Source of the DNA: CAYVFC01 sp964450715
GTDB lineage: Bacteria; Myxococcota_A; Polyangia; Polyangiales; JAFGIB01
Length of the DNA stretch: 16,835 nt
Reading direction: 5' to 3'
NCBI GenBank assembly: GCA_964450715.1
Contig: CAYVFC010000166.1
Location: 1-16,835, forward strand
The position numbers and the translations under genes were made by a program. The notes beneath the pieces were generated by a model. The model ran no database searches. It was not told the DNA's origin and was given only the letters and a program-made list of their open reading frames with translations. Each line of letters starts with the position of its first letter. Within the stretch, counting starts at the first letter, position 1. This document shows, piece by piece, positions 1-7,451 of this stretch.

Positions 1-34
1 CTGGGCTCTGGGTCAGGATTTCCACCTCCGATCT

Positions 35-78
35 AGCGGCCATGCCGCTCGCACCCCCCGGGGACTTTTCTGTCCCCG
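35..78. terminator. Pair of adjacent hairpins, possible terminator of an upstream gene
   Basis: Two perfect short inverted repeats lie side by side. AGCGGC (35-40) pairs with GCCGCT (44-49) around a 3-base loop, and CGGGGAC (59-65) pairs with GTCCCCG (72-78) around the loop TTTTCT. No T-run follows on either strand, so this is not a textbook intrinsic terminator. It could end a gene lying to the left of the window or form part of the 5' region of the hydrolase gene at 242. The pairing is seen directly; the function is inferred. Confidence 0.3.
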
Positions 79-241
79 ATGGATAACAAATTGAACCTTC
101 TTTTTCTCGTTTGCCGTGCCGGATAGACGGCTACCTCGCATAAACTTAAATGAGATGTCACCGGAACAGCCGGCGCCGTCGTTCGTCGAGATGGCGCAAC
201 CGACAGGCTGCTCATCCCTTGCCGTGACCGGGAGATGGCCG

Positions 242-1468
242 ATGCCGAAGTGGAAGCCCTTTCATATCCTGTTTGCGCTGGTGCTCTCGTCCTTGCCGAT
301 GAACGGTTGCGCCGGGAGCGATGAGCTGGATCGCTTGTTGCCGCGGGGCGATCCCGGCGGGGGAGGAAGCGGGGGATTTCCCGATCCGGTCTGGGTTGCG
401 GGCGCCGGAGGCGCCATGGGCACGGCCGGCGCCGCTTTTGCCCACGTCAGCCCGGGCTCGGGCGGAGGCTCGGTCGCCGCCGGAGGCTCCGGGCCGGCCG
501 GAAACGGCGGCATGTCGACCGGAGGCAGCGGCGGGACAGTCGCGGCGGAAAGCGGCGGCACGTCGACCGGGGGCAGCGGTTCCTCGACTGGCGGCAGCGA
601 CGGAACGATCGCGGCCGGAAGCGGCGGCACCTCGATCGGCGGCAACGGCGGAGCCCCCGCTGCCGGGTCCGGCGCAGCCGTCGACACCTCTTCCATGATC
701 CGCGGACCTGCGCCGACCGCGCAGTCCGGAACCCGGAACGGGCCGTACGGCACCCAGAGCACGACCGTCGGCCTGAGGGACGCTCCCGAGTACGGATCGC
801 AGACGTTGTGGTATCCGACCGACGCCGATCCGCCCTTTGCGGCGATAGCCATCGTCCCGGGCTTTGTCTCGCCGGAAAGCTCGATTGCGCCCTGGGGGCC
901 CTTCCTGGCATCGCATGGCATCGTGACGCTGACCATCGGCACCAACGTGGGAACCGATTCGCCCGAGATCCGGTCCGCCGCCCTGCTGGCCGCGCTCGAT
1001 ACCATCAAGGCCGAGAACACCCGGGCCGGCAGCCCCATCCAGGGCAAGATCGACACCACGCGACTGGCCGTGGGCGGCTGGTCGATGGGAGGGGGAGGCA
1101 CGCTGCTGACCATCACGGCCCACCCCGAGCTGAAAGCAGGCCTGGCGATATGCCCCTGGTACATGATGCCCATGGCCTTCGCCCAGAACACGGTGCCCGT
1201 TATCATGTTCTCGGGAACCGCGGACGTGCTGGCCGGCGGTATGTCGCAGCCCTTCTACACCACCATTCCGGACTCCACGCCGAAGCTGCTCTTCGAGATC
1301 GCGGGGGCCGACCACTTTTACGCCAACAATCCGCTCGTGCCCAACGTCAACGTGGGTCTGTACGGTCTATCGTGGCTGAAGGTCTTCTTGGAGGGCGACG
1401 ACCGCTACCGGCAATTCCTGCTCAATCCTCCCCCCAACGCCTCGGACTTCCGTACCAACGTGAAATAG
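242..1468 (+). CDS. Polyester hydrolase-like (PETase/cutinase-type) lipoprotein with Gly-rich linker
   Basis: A 408-residue secreted alpha/beta hydrolase. Residues 1-23 form a signal peptide (MPKWK, a hydrophobic stretch, then a somewhat atypical lipobox MNGC with Cys23). Residues 38-146 are a low-complexity Gly/Ser/Ala linker, and residues 154-408 align by eye with bacterial PET hydrolases/cutinases along their length (starts RGPxPT, ends SDFRT). The nucleophile motif is GWSMGGGG with Ser281; Asp328 (GTADV) and His358 (GADHF) complete the triad. Met282 and Trp306 match the substrate-cleft residues of IsPETase. The usual oxyanion Tyr is Phe208, and neither IsPETase disulfide is present. The ATG at 242 is chosen because GGAG lies 7 bases upstream and it opens the signal peptide; the frame stays open to 116 without such a signal. 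The likely role is surface-anchored hydrolysis of esters or polyesters, but the real substrate is unknown. A generic dienelactone hydrolase-like esterase is the alternative. Confidence 0.85.
   Translation: MPKWKPFHILFALVLSSLPMNGCAGSDELDRLLPRGDPGGGGSGGFPDPVWVAGAGGAMGTAGAAFAHVSPGSGGGSVAAGGSGPAGNGGMSTGGSGGTVAAESGGTSTGGSGSSTGGSDGTIAAGSGGTSIGGNGGAPAAGSGAAVDTSSMIRGPAPTAQSGTRNGPYGTQSTTVGLRDAPEYGSQTLWYPTDADPPFAAIAIVPGFVSPESSIAPWGPFLASHGIVTLTIGTNVGTDSPEIRSAALLAALDTIKAENTRAGSPIQGKIDTTRLAVGGWSMGGGGTLLTITAHPELKAGLAICPWYMMPMAFAQNTVPVIMFSGTADVLAGGMSQPFYTTIPDSTPKLLFEIAGADHFYANNPLVPNVNVGLYGLSWLKVFLEGDDRYRQFLLNPPPNASDFRTNVK
503..664 (+). repeat. Degenerate tandem repeat encoding the Gly/Ser linker
   Basis: Within the hydrolase gene, three imperfect units of roughly 48-66 bases follow each other and encode residues 88-141. 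Each carries a core close to GGCGGCAC(G/C)TCGA followed by a GGCGGCA-like stretch. The translated units begin GNGGMSTGG, SGGTSTGG and GSGGTSIGG. Such units can expand or contract by slippage or recombination, so linker length may vary between strains. The repeats are seen directly; the variability is inferred. Confidence 0.65.
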
Positions 1469-1573
1469 GCGAACGCCAACGCGCTCACGAACATCGCCCC
1501 CCCCGTACGATCCGGCTATGAGAACCTACCAGCTCCGGGCTCTTCTCTTCAGGGTGGCCTGGGCGCCGGAGAA

Positions 1574-1599
1574 CCTCCCGGACCACCAATTCCGGGAGG
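1574..1599. terminator. Perfect 9-bp hairpin between convergent genes
   Basis: CCTCCCGGA (1574-1582) pairs perfectly with TCCGGGAGG (1591-1599) around an 8-base loop. It lies between the stop of the plus-strand hydrolase (1468) and the stop of the minus-strand operon (1654), where a bidirectional terminator is expected. No T-tract follows on either side, so Rho-independent termination would be atypical; transcript-end stabilisation is an alternative. A 12-bp direct repeat CGCCGGCACCGG (1601-1612 and 1639-1650) sits next to it. Confidence 0.55.
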
Positions 1600-1653
1600 A
1601 CGCCGGCACCGGTCTGAACGCGGACGGGAGCGCCTGAACGCCGGCACCGGGCG

Positions 1654-2781
1654 CTATCGGTACCACCCCCATTCGTCGACCGCTTCTTTCAGCGCTCTTA
1701 CGTTTTCCACCGTTGCGTTGGCCGGGACCGAGCACCCCGAGGAAAGGATGAATCCACCGCCCTTGCCCACCTCCTGGATCAGGCGCTTGCAGTAAGCGAG
1801 AACCTCGCCCCGGGTGCCGTTGGCCAGCAGGTCTGCCGGCACGTCGCCCATGATGCACATGTGGTCGCCCAGTACCTCCTTGGCCTTGAAGATATCGGAC
1901 TTGCCGTCCAGCTGGATGATGCATTTCCTCGCCGGTAGGCGCCTGAAGATATCGAAGAACGCCGTCCAGTCGGTATCGCAATGAAAAGAAGGCGTGACTC
2001 CGGCCTCGATCAATTCATTCACCGTGTATTGCAGCCCTGGAAAGACCAGCTTCTCGAAATTGGTGGAGGACAGGAACTGCGACGAGGAGCGGGAAAGGCC
2101 GAGGCAGACGATGCGGGTTCGAGCGGTCCTCGCGGCCATGATCGCGATCCGGGTCATGCCGGTCAGCCCCTTGGCGAAAACCTCGGTTGCCGCGACTATC
2201 TTGTCCCTGTGCTTGAAGGTATCCCTGCTGATGGCGGTGATGCCCCGGCCAAAGGCGAAGTAGTCGTACAGGGTTCCCGGCAACAGCATCCCGACCGGAA
2301 CCGAGCCCACCCGTTTGATCTCGCGGGCGTGTTTGGCGAATTCGTCGAAACCCCTCTTGAAAACGCCGACCGCCCTGAGCCCCCTCATCTCCGGGTAGAT
2401 ACGGCCCAGCACCTTCCAGGAAAAGAGAAAGGCGCCCAGCCGTCTGACCTGATCGTAATCGTCGACCGAGAGCACCTCGCTTTCCTGGATCTGGTGGGTC
2501 TGGTCCGCCGGCAGGTCCTCGCCCGGCAACAGCACCTTCATGGGCAGGCCCAGTTTCAGCAGGTCCGCGTTGGCCGTGTCCGCCAGGAAAGTCAGGTCCC
2601 AGGGCCCGAGGTCGTTCATAGTCTTCAAGATCGCGCCGATCCGCTTCTCGCCGTCGGTCATCAGGTCCGCGTTGGATATTCCCGCATAGGTGGCGGCAAA
2701 GTGATCGACCAGGGGCCCCAGCGGAACCCGGTCGGGCTGCTGCAGCGCCACCACCGCGGCGATTCGTTCCTTCGCGTTCAT
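1654..2781 (-). CDS. UroD-family methyltransferase (corrinoid-dependent)
   Basis: A 375-residue member of the uroporphyrinogen decarboxylase fold family, which also includes MtaA/MtbA-type methylcobamide methyltransferases. It begins with the family-typical MNAKERI...PDRVP stretch. A His267-Cys268 pair (SFHCDTDW) and Cys350 (SSGCSVP) near the C-terminus occupy the places of the zinc site in the methyltransferase branch, although that site is usually H-x-C with the distal Cys about 75 residues on. The gene lies 31 bases after the corrinoid protein gene, so it most likely moves a methyl group onto or off that protein. True haem-pathway UroD is unlikely given this neighbour. ATG 2781 has GAGG 6 bases upstream. 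It is the last gene of the operon and a hairpin follows. Whether it acts as the substrate demethylase or as the acceptor-side transferase is not decidable here. Confidence 0.8.
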   Translation of the reverse strand: MNAKERIAAVVALQQPDRVPLGPLVDHFAATYAGISNADLMTDGEKRIGAILKTMNDLGPWDLTFLADTANADLLKLGLPMKVLLPGEDLPADQTHQIQESEVLSVDDYDQVRRLGAFLFSWKVLGRIYPEMRGLRAVGVFKRGFDEFAKHAREIKRVGSVPVGMLLPGTLYDYFAFGRGITAISRDTFKHRDKIVAATEVFAKGLTGMTRIAIMAARTARTRIVCLGLSRSSSQFLSSTNFEKLVFPGLQYTVNELIEAGVTPSFHCDTDWTAFFDIFRRLPARKCIIQLDGKSDIFKAKEVLGDHMCIMGDVPADLLANGTRGEVLAYCKRLIQEVGKGGGFILSSGCSVPANATVENVRALKEAVDEWGWYR

Positions 2782-2812
2782 GCCGGGCCTCTGCTACCGC
2801 TCCGAACCTGCA

Positions 2813-3451
2813 TCACGAGTACACCGATTGCGCTATCTTCACCGCCTCGATGGCGTCCTTTCCGTAATAGTCAGCGCCCATCTGCTCGCGAACCGTTTCG
2901 CTGATCACGCCTCCCCCGATCATGATCTTGACCCTGTCGCGCATGCCCCCGGCCTCGAACGCCTTGATCGTACCGTGCATGGACTCGAACCCGGTGGTGA
3001 GCAGAAGGCTGAGGCCCACCAGGGAGGCACCGGAGCTTCTGGCGGCCTGCAGAAATTTCTCCGCCGGCGCGTCCACCCCCACGTCGATCACCTCGAAACC
3101 GGAGCTCTGCAGCATGGTGACGACGATGTTCTTTCCGATATCGTGGACATCATTCTTCACCGTACCGACGACCACGGTTCCCGACGACCTGTTGCTTTCA
3201 ACCGGGATGAGCGGTTTCAGCTCTTTCACGGCTTTTTTGAATATCTCGCCCGAGTAGATCAGCTCGGCGAGGAAATAGCTCCCTTCTTTGAAGAGCCTGC
3301 CCACCTCTTCCATTCCCGCCGACAGCTCGTTGATGAGCTGAACCGGCGCGACCTTTTTCGAAATGGCGACCTTCAGAAGTTGATCCACCTGGTCCTCGTT
3401 CAATTCGGAAATCGCCCGTCCCATCTCCGTCAATCTACCGTCCACATCCAT
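2813..3451 (-). CDS. Corrinoid (B12-binding) methyl-carrier protein
   Basis: A 212-residue protein with the two-domain layout of MtaC/MtbC/MttC-type corrinoid proteins: an N-terminal four-helix cap (about 1-85, including FKEGSYFLAELIYSGEIF) and a C-terminal cobalamin-binding Rossmann domain. The signature DxHxxG is present as DVHDIG (101-106), with His103 the expected lower axial cobalt ligand, followed by GLSLL (147-150) and IGGG (178-181). It would carry the methyl group between a substrate methyltransferase and an acceptor, and it sits directly upstream of the UroD-family methyltransferase. The annotated ATG (3451) has GGAG only 1 base away and GGAGG 11 away. A GTG two codons later has GGAG 7 bases away and may be the real start; the protein changes by two residues only. 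No reductive activase for the corrinoid is seen in the window. Confidence 0.93.
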   Translation of the reverse strand: MDVDGRLTEMGRAISELNEDQVDQLLKVAISKKVAPVQLINELSAGMEEVGRLFKEGSYFLAELIYSGEIFKKAVKELKPLIPVESNRSSGTVVVGTVKNDVHDIGKNIVVTMLQSSGFEVIDVGVDAPAEKFLQAARSSGASLVGLSLLLTTGFESMHGTIKAFEAGGMRDRVKIMIGGGVISETVREQMGADYYGKDAIEAVKIAQSVYS

Positions 3452-3523
3452 GCTCCTTCACTCCTCCCGGCTATACAGCAGTGCCCGGCGTATCGCTCCC
3501 CTTGTCCTGGCGAGGTTCGCCGT

Positions 3524-4276
3524 TCATCTCCCCAGAAACTCCCGCGTCTCTTTCACGAACCGTTCGGGGTGCGTCATGTGGCAGAGATGCCCGCCTCCCG
3601 GTATCTCGACCGTCCTGGCGTCGGGAAGGCTGTCGCACATCTTGCGCGACGCCTCGCCGGTGAACCGGTCCGCGCCGCCCACCACCAGCAGGGTCGGCGC
3701 CCGGATCCCTCCGATTCGCTGGCGCAGGTCCACCCGTGAAACGATCTTGATACGGGCGTGCACCGATTCCCTGTCGGCCCACGACGCCTCCCGGATGAAT
3801 TTCTCCTTGGCCCAGCGCGGGTCCGTTCGCTCGCACACGTCGTACACGTGAACGCGGGCAAAGACCGGTTGCGTGGCCAGCGGCAGGAAGAGCATCTGAA
3901 AACGGTTCTTCGCCGATATCTCGAAGTGAGGCGCGGTCGATATCAGCACCAGCTTCCGTACGGTTTCGGGGTAGTTGAGAGCGAACACCTGCGTCACCAC
4001 CCCGCCGAACGACTCTCCGATGATATGGGCCTTGGACACCCCGATCTCGGCGAGAACGCTCTTCAGATCGGCCGAGATGAAATCGAACGAGTACCTTTCG
4101 CCGACTTCCCGCGCCTCGGCCAGCAGGGGAAGGTGATAGACGATCACGGTGAATTCCCGGGTCAGCTCCGGCACGATGTCGGAGAAGAACTCGGTGACCC
4201 CGTCGAGACCGGGGACGATGACCACGGCGGGTCCGCTGCCGTACTTCTTGTACCGAGATGGTCTTTTCTTTTTCAT
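3524..4276 (-). CDS. Alpha/beta hydrolase
   Basis: A 250-residue cytoplasmic alpha/beta-fold hydrolase without a signal peptide. The oxyanion region is VIVPGLDG (19-26), the nucleophile elbow GESFGG has Ser89, and the acid and base are most likely Asp203 (GGADRF) and His230 (GGGHLCH). Length and layout match the MhpC/3-oxoadipate enol-lactonase-like group, which hydrolyses esters, lactones, thioesters or C-C bonds of ring-cleavage products. In this operon it could hydrolyse a lactone or thioester intermediate, but the specificity is not readable. ATG 4276 is supported by GTGGAG 7 bases upstream and lies 38 bases after the preceding stop. It ends 72 bases before the corrinoid gene, the largest gap in the operon. 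Confidence 0.85.
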   Translation of the reverse strand: MKKKRPSRYKKYGSGPAVVIVPGLDGVTEFFSDIVPELTREFTVIVYHLPLLAEAREVGERYSFDFISADLKSVLAEIGVSKAHIIGESFGGVVTQVFALNYPETVRKLVLISTAPHFEISAKNRFQMLFLPLATQPVFARVHVYDVCERTDPRWAKEKFIREASWADRESVHARIKIVSRVDLRQRIGGIRAPTLLVVGGADRFTGEASRKMCDSLPDARTVEIPGGGHLCHMTHPERFVKETREFLGR

Positions 4277-4314
4277 CGTGTTGCTCCACTCGCGCCCGCT
4301 ATTCTCTTACGCTT

Positions 4315-5262
4315 CTACGGCTCCTGTGGTCCGTGTTGCCTGAGCGCCCGCAACAGGTACTCCTGCAGCCCTTTCCTGGAACGCTCCACCCGTTCCGGAG
4401 ACCAGTCCTGAAAACCCTTACCGCTCTTGAAGCCCAGGCACCCTTGCTCGACCTTCCTCCTCAACAGCGGCGACGGTTGCCCCGAGTCTTCCAGGTGCTT
4501 GAGCAGGTAGTCGTGAATGGCCAGCGTCAGGTCGGTCCCGACCATGTCAGAGTTCTCGAGCGGCCCGAGTTGCGGCAGCCTCAGGCCGAACCCGAAGCGG
4601 ACGCACTCGTCCACGGTGGCCGCGTCGGCGATCCCGTGCTCGACGATCGATATCGCCTCCCGCCACAGGGCTTGTTGCAGCCGATTGCCCACAAAGCCCG
4701 GCACGTCCCGCTTCACCCGCACCGGGTGCTTGCCCACCGACCGCAGCAAATCAAAGGCGATGTCCATCGTACCGACGGACGTCTCCTCCCCCGGGACGAC
4801 TTCCACCAGCGGGATCAGGTGAGCGGGATTCCAGAAGTGCGTGCCCACCACGCGTTCGCGGCGCTTCGATTCCGAGGCTATCTCGGTGATGCTGATGACC
4901 GAGGTGTTGGTGGCCAGCACGGTTTCCGGCGGACAGAGCGCGTCGAGCTCCCGGAAGATGCGCCTTTTCAGCGCCGGGTCCTCGGAAACCGCTTCCACCA
5001 CTAACCCGGCCCCCGCGACGGCCTCGGCCATCTCGCCCGAGGTCGTTACCCGCAACAGCGCGGCCTCGATGTCATGCGGGCGGCCGATGCCGTTTTCCGC
5101 CATCAACTCCAGGTTGGACCGGATCCTTCGCGGCACGTCGCCGAGCCGGCCCTCGTCGACGTCCGTCACGGCCACGGAATACCCCTGGCAGGCAAAAACC
5201 TGCGCGATGCCGTGACCCATCAGCCCGGCCCCGATAACGGCTATCTTACCCTTGCGATCCAC
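4315..5262 (-). CDS. 3-hydroxyacyl-CoA dehydrogenase family protein
   Basis: A 315-residue NAD-dependent dehydrogenase of the 3-hydroxybutyryl-CoA dehydrogenase type. An N-terminal Rossmann fold opens with VIGAGLMG (GxGxxG at 11-16). The catalytic region VVGTHFWNPAHL supplies His142. PGFVGNRL precedes a C-terminal helical domain with GLGPLE-type spacing and a GFKSGKGF end motif, as in the family. It would oxidise a beta-hydroxy acyl group to a beta-keto group, the type of substrate a BKACE enzyme cleaves. I chose the GTG at 5262: GAGG lies 7 bases upstream and the protein then begins right at the fold. An in-frame ATG at 5295 would add 11 basic residues and overlap the end of the dehydrogenase gene upstream by 23 bases. 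Related L-gulonate/carnitine dehydrogenases share this fold, so the substrate is open. Confidence 0.88.
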   Translation of the reverse strand: MDRKGKIAVIGAGLMGHGIAQVFACQGYSVAVTDVDEGRLGDVPRRIRSNLELMAENGIGRPHDIEAALLRVTTSGEMAEAVAGAGLVVEAVSEDPALKRRIFRELDALCPPETVLATNTSVISITEIASESKRRERVVGTHFWNPAHLIPLVEVVPGEETSVGTMDIAFDLLRSVGKHPVRVKRDVPGFVGNRLQQALWREAISIVEHGIADAATVDECVRFGFGLRLPQLGPLENSDMVGTDLTLAIHDYLLKHLEDSGQPSPLLRRKVEQGCLGFKSGKGFQDWSPERVERSRKGLQEYLLRALRQHGPQEP

Positions 5263-5272
5263 CGGTTCGCCT

Positions 5273-6064
5273 CTAGCCCGCCGTGTAACCGCCATCCACG
5301 CAGACGACGGCCCCGGTCATGAAATCGGACGCTTTCGAGGAGAGGAAGATCACGGTTCCGACGAAATCCTCCGGTTCCCCGAGCCGTCCGACCGGGATCC
5401 TTCGCAGGAAGTTCTGGTAAAAGGCCTGGTCGTCGAACATCCACTGCGTCAGCGCGGTGCGAAAAACGGTCGGCGCGATGGCGTTGACCTGGATGCCGTG
5501 CTTACCCCATTCACACCCGAGCGATTTCGCCATCAGATGCACGGCGCCCTTGGAGGGGCTGTAGGCCGTGTAGTTCGCCATCCCCAGTTCCCCGCGGGCC
5601 GACCCGAGCAGGATCACCTTGCCACCCTTGCCCCGTTCGATCATGGCCCTTCCGGCTTCCCGGCAGAAGAGCCAGGTCCCCTTCACGTTGGCGTCCATGA
5701 TCATCTCCCACTCTTCCGGCGGTTGGTCCACGATGGGACCGGGCCTGTTCACCCCGGCTGCCGTGATCAGGATGTCGATTCCGCCGAATCGGGCCACGGT
5801 GTCATTCACCACCCGCTTCACGTCCTCCAGCTGCACGGGAGAGCCCGCCGAGCAAGCCGCCTCGCCTCCCGCCTTTCCGATCGTCTCCACCAGCGATTTC
5901 AGGCTGCCTTCGTTTCTACCGGTGGCCATCACCCTGGCTCCGGCCATGGCCAGCGCCATGGACGCGGCGCGGCCGAATCCGCCGGTCGCACCCGTTACCA
6001 GAGCCGCCTTTCCGGAAACGCCGAAAAGATCCTCGAGCAACTCGGTACCTTTCTTGAACGCCAT
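5273..6064 (-). CDS. Short-chain dehydrogenase/reductase (SDR)
   Basis: A 263-residue classical SDR. The cofactor motif TGATGGFG (24-31) is followed by GR (49-50), a TAAG variant of the usual NNAG (101-104), Asn126, Ser154 and the catalytic YSPSK with Tyr168 and Lys172. It ends in the common DFMTGAVVCVDGGYTAG. The set of catalytic Asn, Ser, Tyr and Lys is complete, so it should be active as an NAD(P)-dependent alcohol dehydrogenase or ketoreductase. ATG 6064 has GGAGG 6 bases upstream, the best ribosome site of the operon. It ends 10 bases before the hydroxyacyl-CoA dehydrogenase start, so the two are probably translationally linked and may act on successive alcohol steps. The substrate cannot be named. 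Confidence 0.92.
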   Translation of the reverse strand: MAFKKGTELLEDLFGVSGKAALVTGATGGFGRAASMALAMAGARVMATGRNEGSLKSLVETIGKAGGEAACSAGSPVQLEDVKRVVNDTVARFGGIDILITAAGVNRPGPIVDQPPEEWEMIMDANVKGTWLFCREAGRAMIERGKGGKVILLGSARGELGMANYTAYSPSKGAVHLMAKSLGCEWGKHGIQVNAIAPTVFRTALTQWMFDDQAFYQNFLRRIPVGRLGEPEDFVGTVIFLSSKASDFMTGAVVCVDGGYTAG

Positions 6065-6118
6065 CGATTACCTCCGCATCCCGCATGCCGCCGGGCAAGC
6101 CTGGCCCGCTTTCTTCCT

Positions 6119-7042
6119 TCAGAAGCCCACCTGGCCTACCCCCTTCAATCCCAGCATCTTTCTGGCCTCCTCCGCGCTCGCCGGCTCGTGCCCCAGCTCG
6201 CGGATGATACGGATCGCCTTTTCCACCTGCTCCGCGTTGCTGCGAGCGAGCCGGTTCCTCTCCAGGTAGAGATTGTCCTCCAGTCCCACCCGCCAGTAGC
6301 CGCCCTGCAGCACGTTGATCACGCCCATGGGAAACTGGTGCTTTCCGGCCGCGCATACCGACCACTGGATGTCGTTTCCCAGCAGCCTCCTGGCCTCCCG
6401 TATCAGGTACAGCAGGTTGTCGCCGGTCGCGGGGACGCCTCCCAGAATTCCCATCACGAACTGCAGGTATATTGGGTTATCGAGACATCCCTCGGCCACG
6501 AGCTGGGCGACGTTGTTGATCTGGCCCAGGTCGTAGATCTCTATCTCCGGTTTCGTGTTCGTCTCTTTCATCGTCTTCAGGTAGACGTGCAAAGATCGGA
6601 AGTGGTTGGAAAAGATGAATCTCTCCGTACCCTGCAGGTACTCCCTTTCCCATGCGTACCGGAACTCGGTATACTTGTTCAGCACGGGATAGAGCGCGAA
6701 GTTCAACGAGCCGGCGTTGAAGGTCGCCATCTCCGGTTTCAAGGCGCTCACCACCGCCAGCCTTTCCTCCGGCGTCATGGAGTAGCTTCCGCCGGTGGTG
6801 GGCGTGATGACCACCGGGCGCCTGGCCTTGATGCCTCCCAGGATCTCCCGAAATATCCCGCCGCTGGAGGAGGGCGAGCCGTCCTGCGGATCCCTGGCGT
6901 GGACGTGAACGACCGCGGCCCCGGCATCGTAGGAGCGGACCGCTTCCTCGATTATATCCTCCGTCCTGAAGGGAAGATACGGCGACATGGACGGCGTGTG
7001 AATGGCGCCGGTCAGGGCCGCGGTGATGATGACCTTCTCCAT
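6119..7042 (-). CDS. Beta-keto acid cleavage enzyme (BKACE, DUF849)
   Basis: A 307-residue TIM-barrel enzyme of the BKACE family, whose founding member Kce converts 3-keto-5-aminohexanoate plus acetyl-CoA to acetoacetate and an acyl-CoA. The start KVIITAALTG, the metal-binding VHVHARDP (His46, His48), GGVPATGDNL and RVGLEDNLYL (Glu255, the expected third zinc ligand) are all present and in order, and the length is normal. It should transfer an acyl group of a beta-keto acid to CoA with loss of acetoacetate. Specificity differs widely within the family and cannot be assigned. ATG 7042 starts 8 bases after the cupin stop, so the long open frame running up to 7246 inside the cupin gene is spurious. 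The preceding dehydrogenases could supply its beta-keto substrate. Confidence 0.92.
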   Translation of the reverse strand: MEKVIITAALTGAIHTPSMSPYLPFRTEDIIEEAVRSYDAGAAVVHVHARDPQDGSPSSSGGIFREILGGIKARRPVVITPTTGGSYSMTPEERLAVVSALKPEMATFNAGSLNFALYPVLNKYTEFRYAWEREYLQGTERFIFSNHFRSLHVYLKTMKETNTKPEIEIYDLGQINNVAQLVAEGCLDNPIYLQFVMGILGGVPATGDNLLYLIREARRLLGNDIQWSVCAAGKHQFPMGVINVLQGGYWRVGLEDNLYLERNRLARSNAEQVEKAIRIIRELGHEPASAEEARKMLGLKGVGQVGF

Positions 7043-7050
7043 CTTCTGCT

Positions 7051-7395
7051 TCAGTCCGGGTAGTTGATCACCACTAGCATGCTGGCCGGCATGTTGGTCC
7101 GGTTGATGATCTCCCTCCCCTCGTTGGGCCCGAGAAAGAGCGAGTCGTGCTTGCGGAGCACGACCTCCTCGGATCTCGTTCTGACCGTGATCTCGCCCTC
7201 GATGACGAAGTAGACCTTCTCCAGGGGGTTGTCCTCGTACCCCCAATCCGCCCCGCCGCCGGGAAGGAAGTGCGAAAGGCCCATCCAGAACCTGGTCGCT
7301 CCGCTCTCGTCCTTGCCCTGTAGCCGCATGGCCCGCATACCGTGGTGGCCGGGCGCGTCATAGGCCTTCACGTCCTTCACTTCGACCTTCGTCAT
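7051..7395 (-). CDS. Small cupin-domain protein lacking usual metal ligands
   Basis: A 114-residue single-domain cupin. The barrel core is recognisable from PGGGADWGYEDNPLEKVYFV (45-64) followed by IEGEITV and a second half with LGPNEGREIINRTN. The classical motif 1, G(x)5HxH(x)3-4E, has Trp-Gly-Tyr in place of HxH, and motif 2 lacks its His, so normal metal binding is doubtful. It may be a ligand-binding or isomerase-like accessory protein rather than a dioxygenase. The ATG at 7395 was chosen because AGAGG lies 9 bases upstream; an ATG at 7404 directly abuts the AGAGG. It lies between the cyclase and BKACE genes, 8 bases from the latter, suggesting a role tied to that step. Confidence 0.8.
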   Translation of the reverse strand: MTKVEVKDVKAYDAPGHHGMRAMRLQGKDESGATRFWMGLSHFLPGGGADWGYEDNPLEKVYFVIEGEITVRTRSEEVVLRKHDSLFLGPNEGREIINRTNMPASMLVVINYPD

Positions 7396-7451
7396 ACCTC
7401 GCATCCTCTCTTTCGGATCGGCCTTTGCCTTCTCCGCGTCCCTTCAACCGA

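Noticed and set aside
212..1315. Long minus-strand open frames opposite the hydrolase gene
   Set aside because: They are antisense shadows of a high-GC gene, rich in Arg/Gly/Pro with no recognisable domain, while the plus strand carries a full catalytic domain.
7043..7246. Upstream extension of the BKACE frame
   Set aside because: The added 68 residues lie inside the cupin gene in another frame and lack family similarity; BKACE proteins start at KVIITAA.
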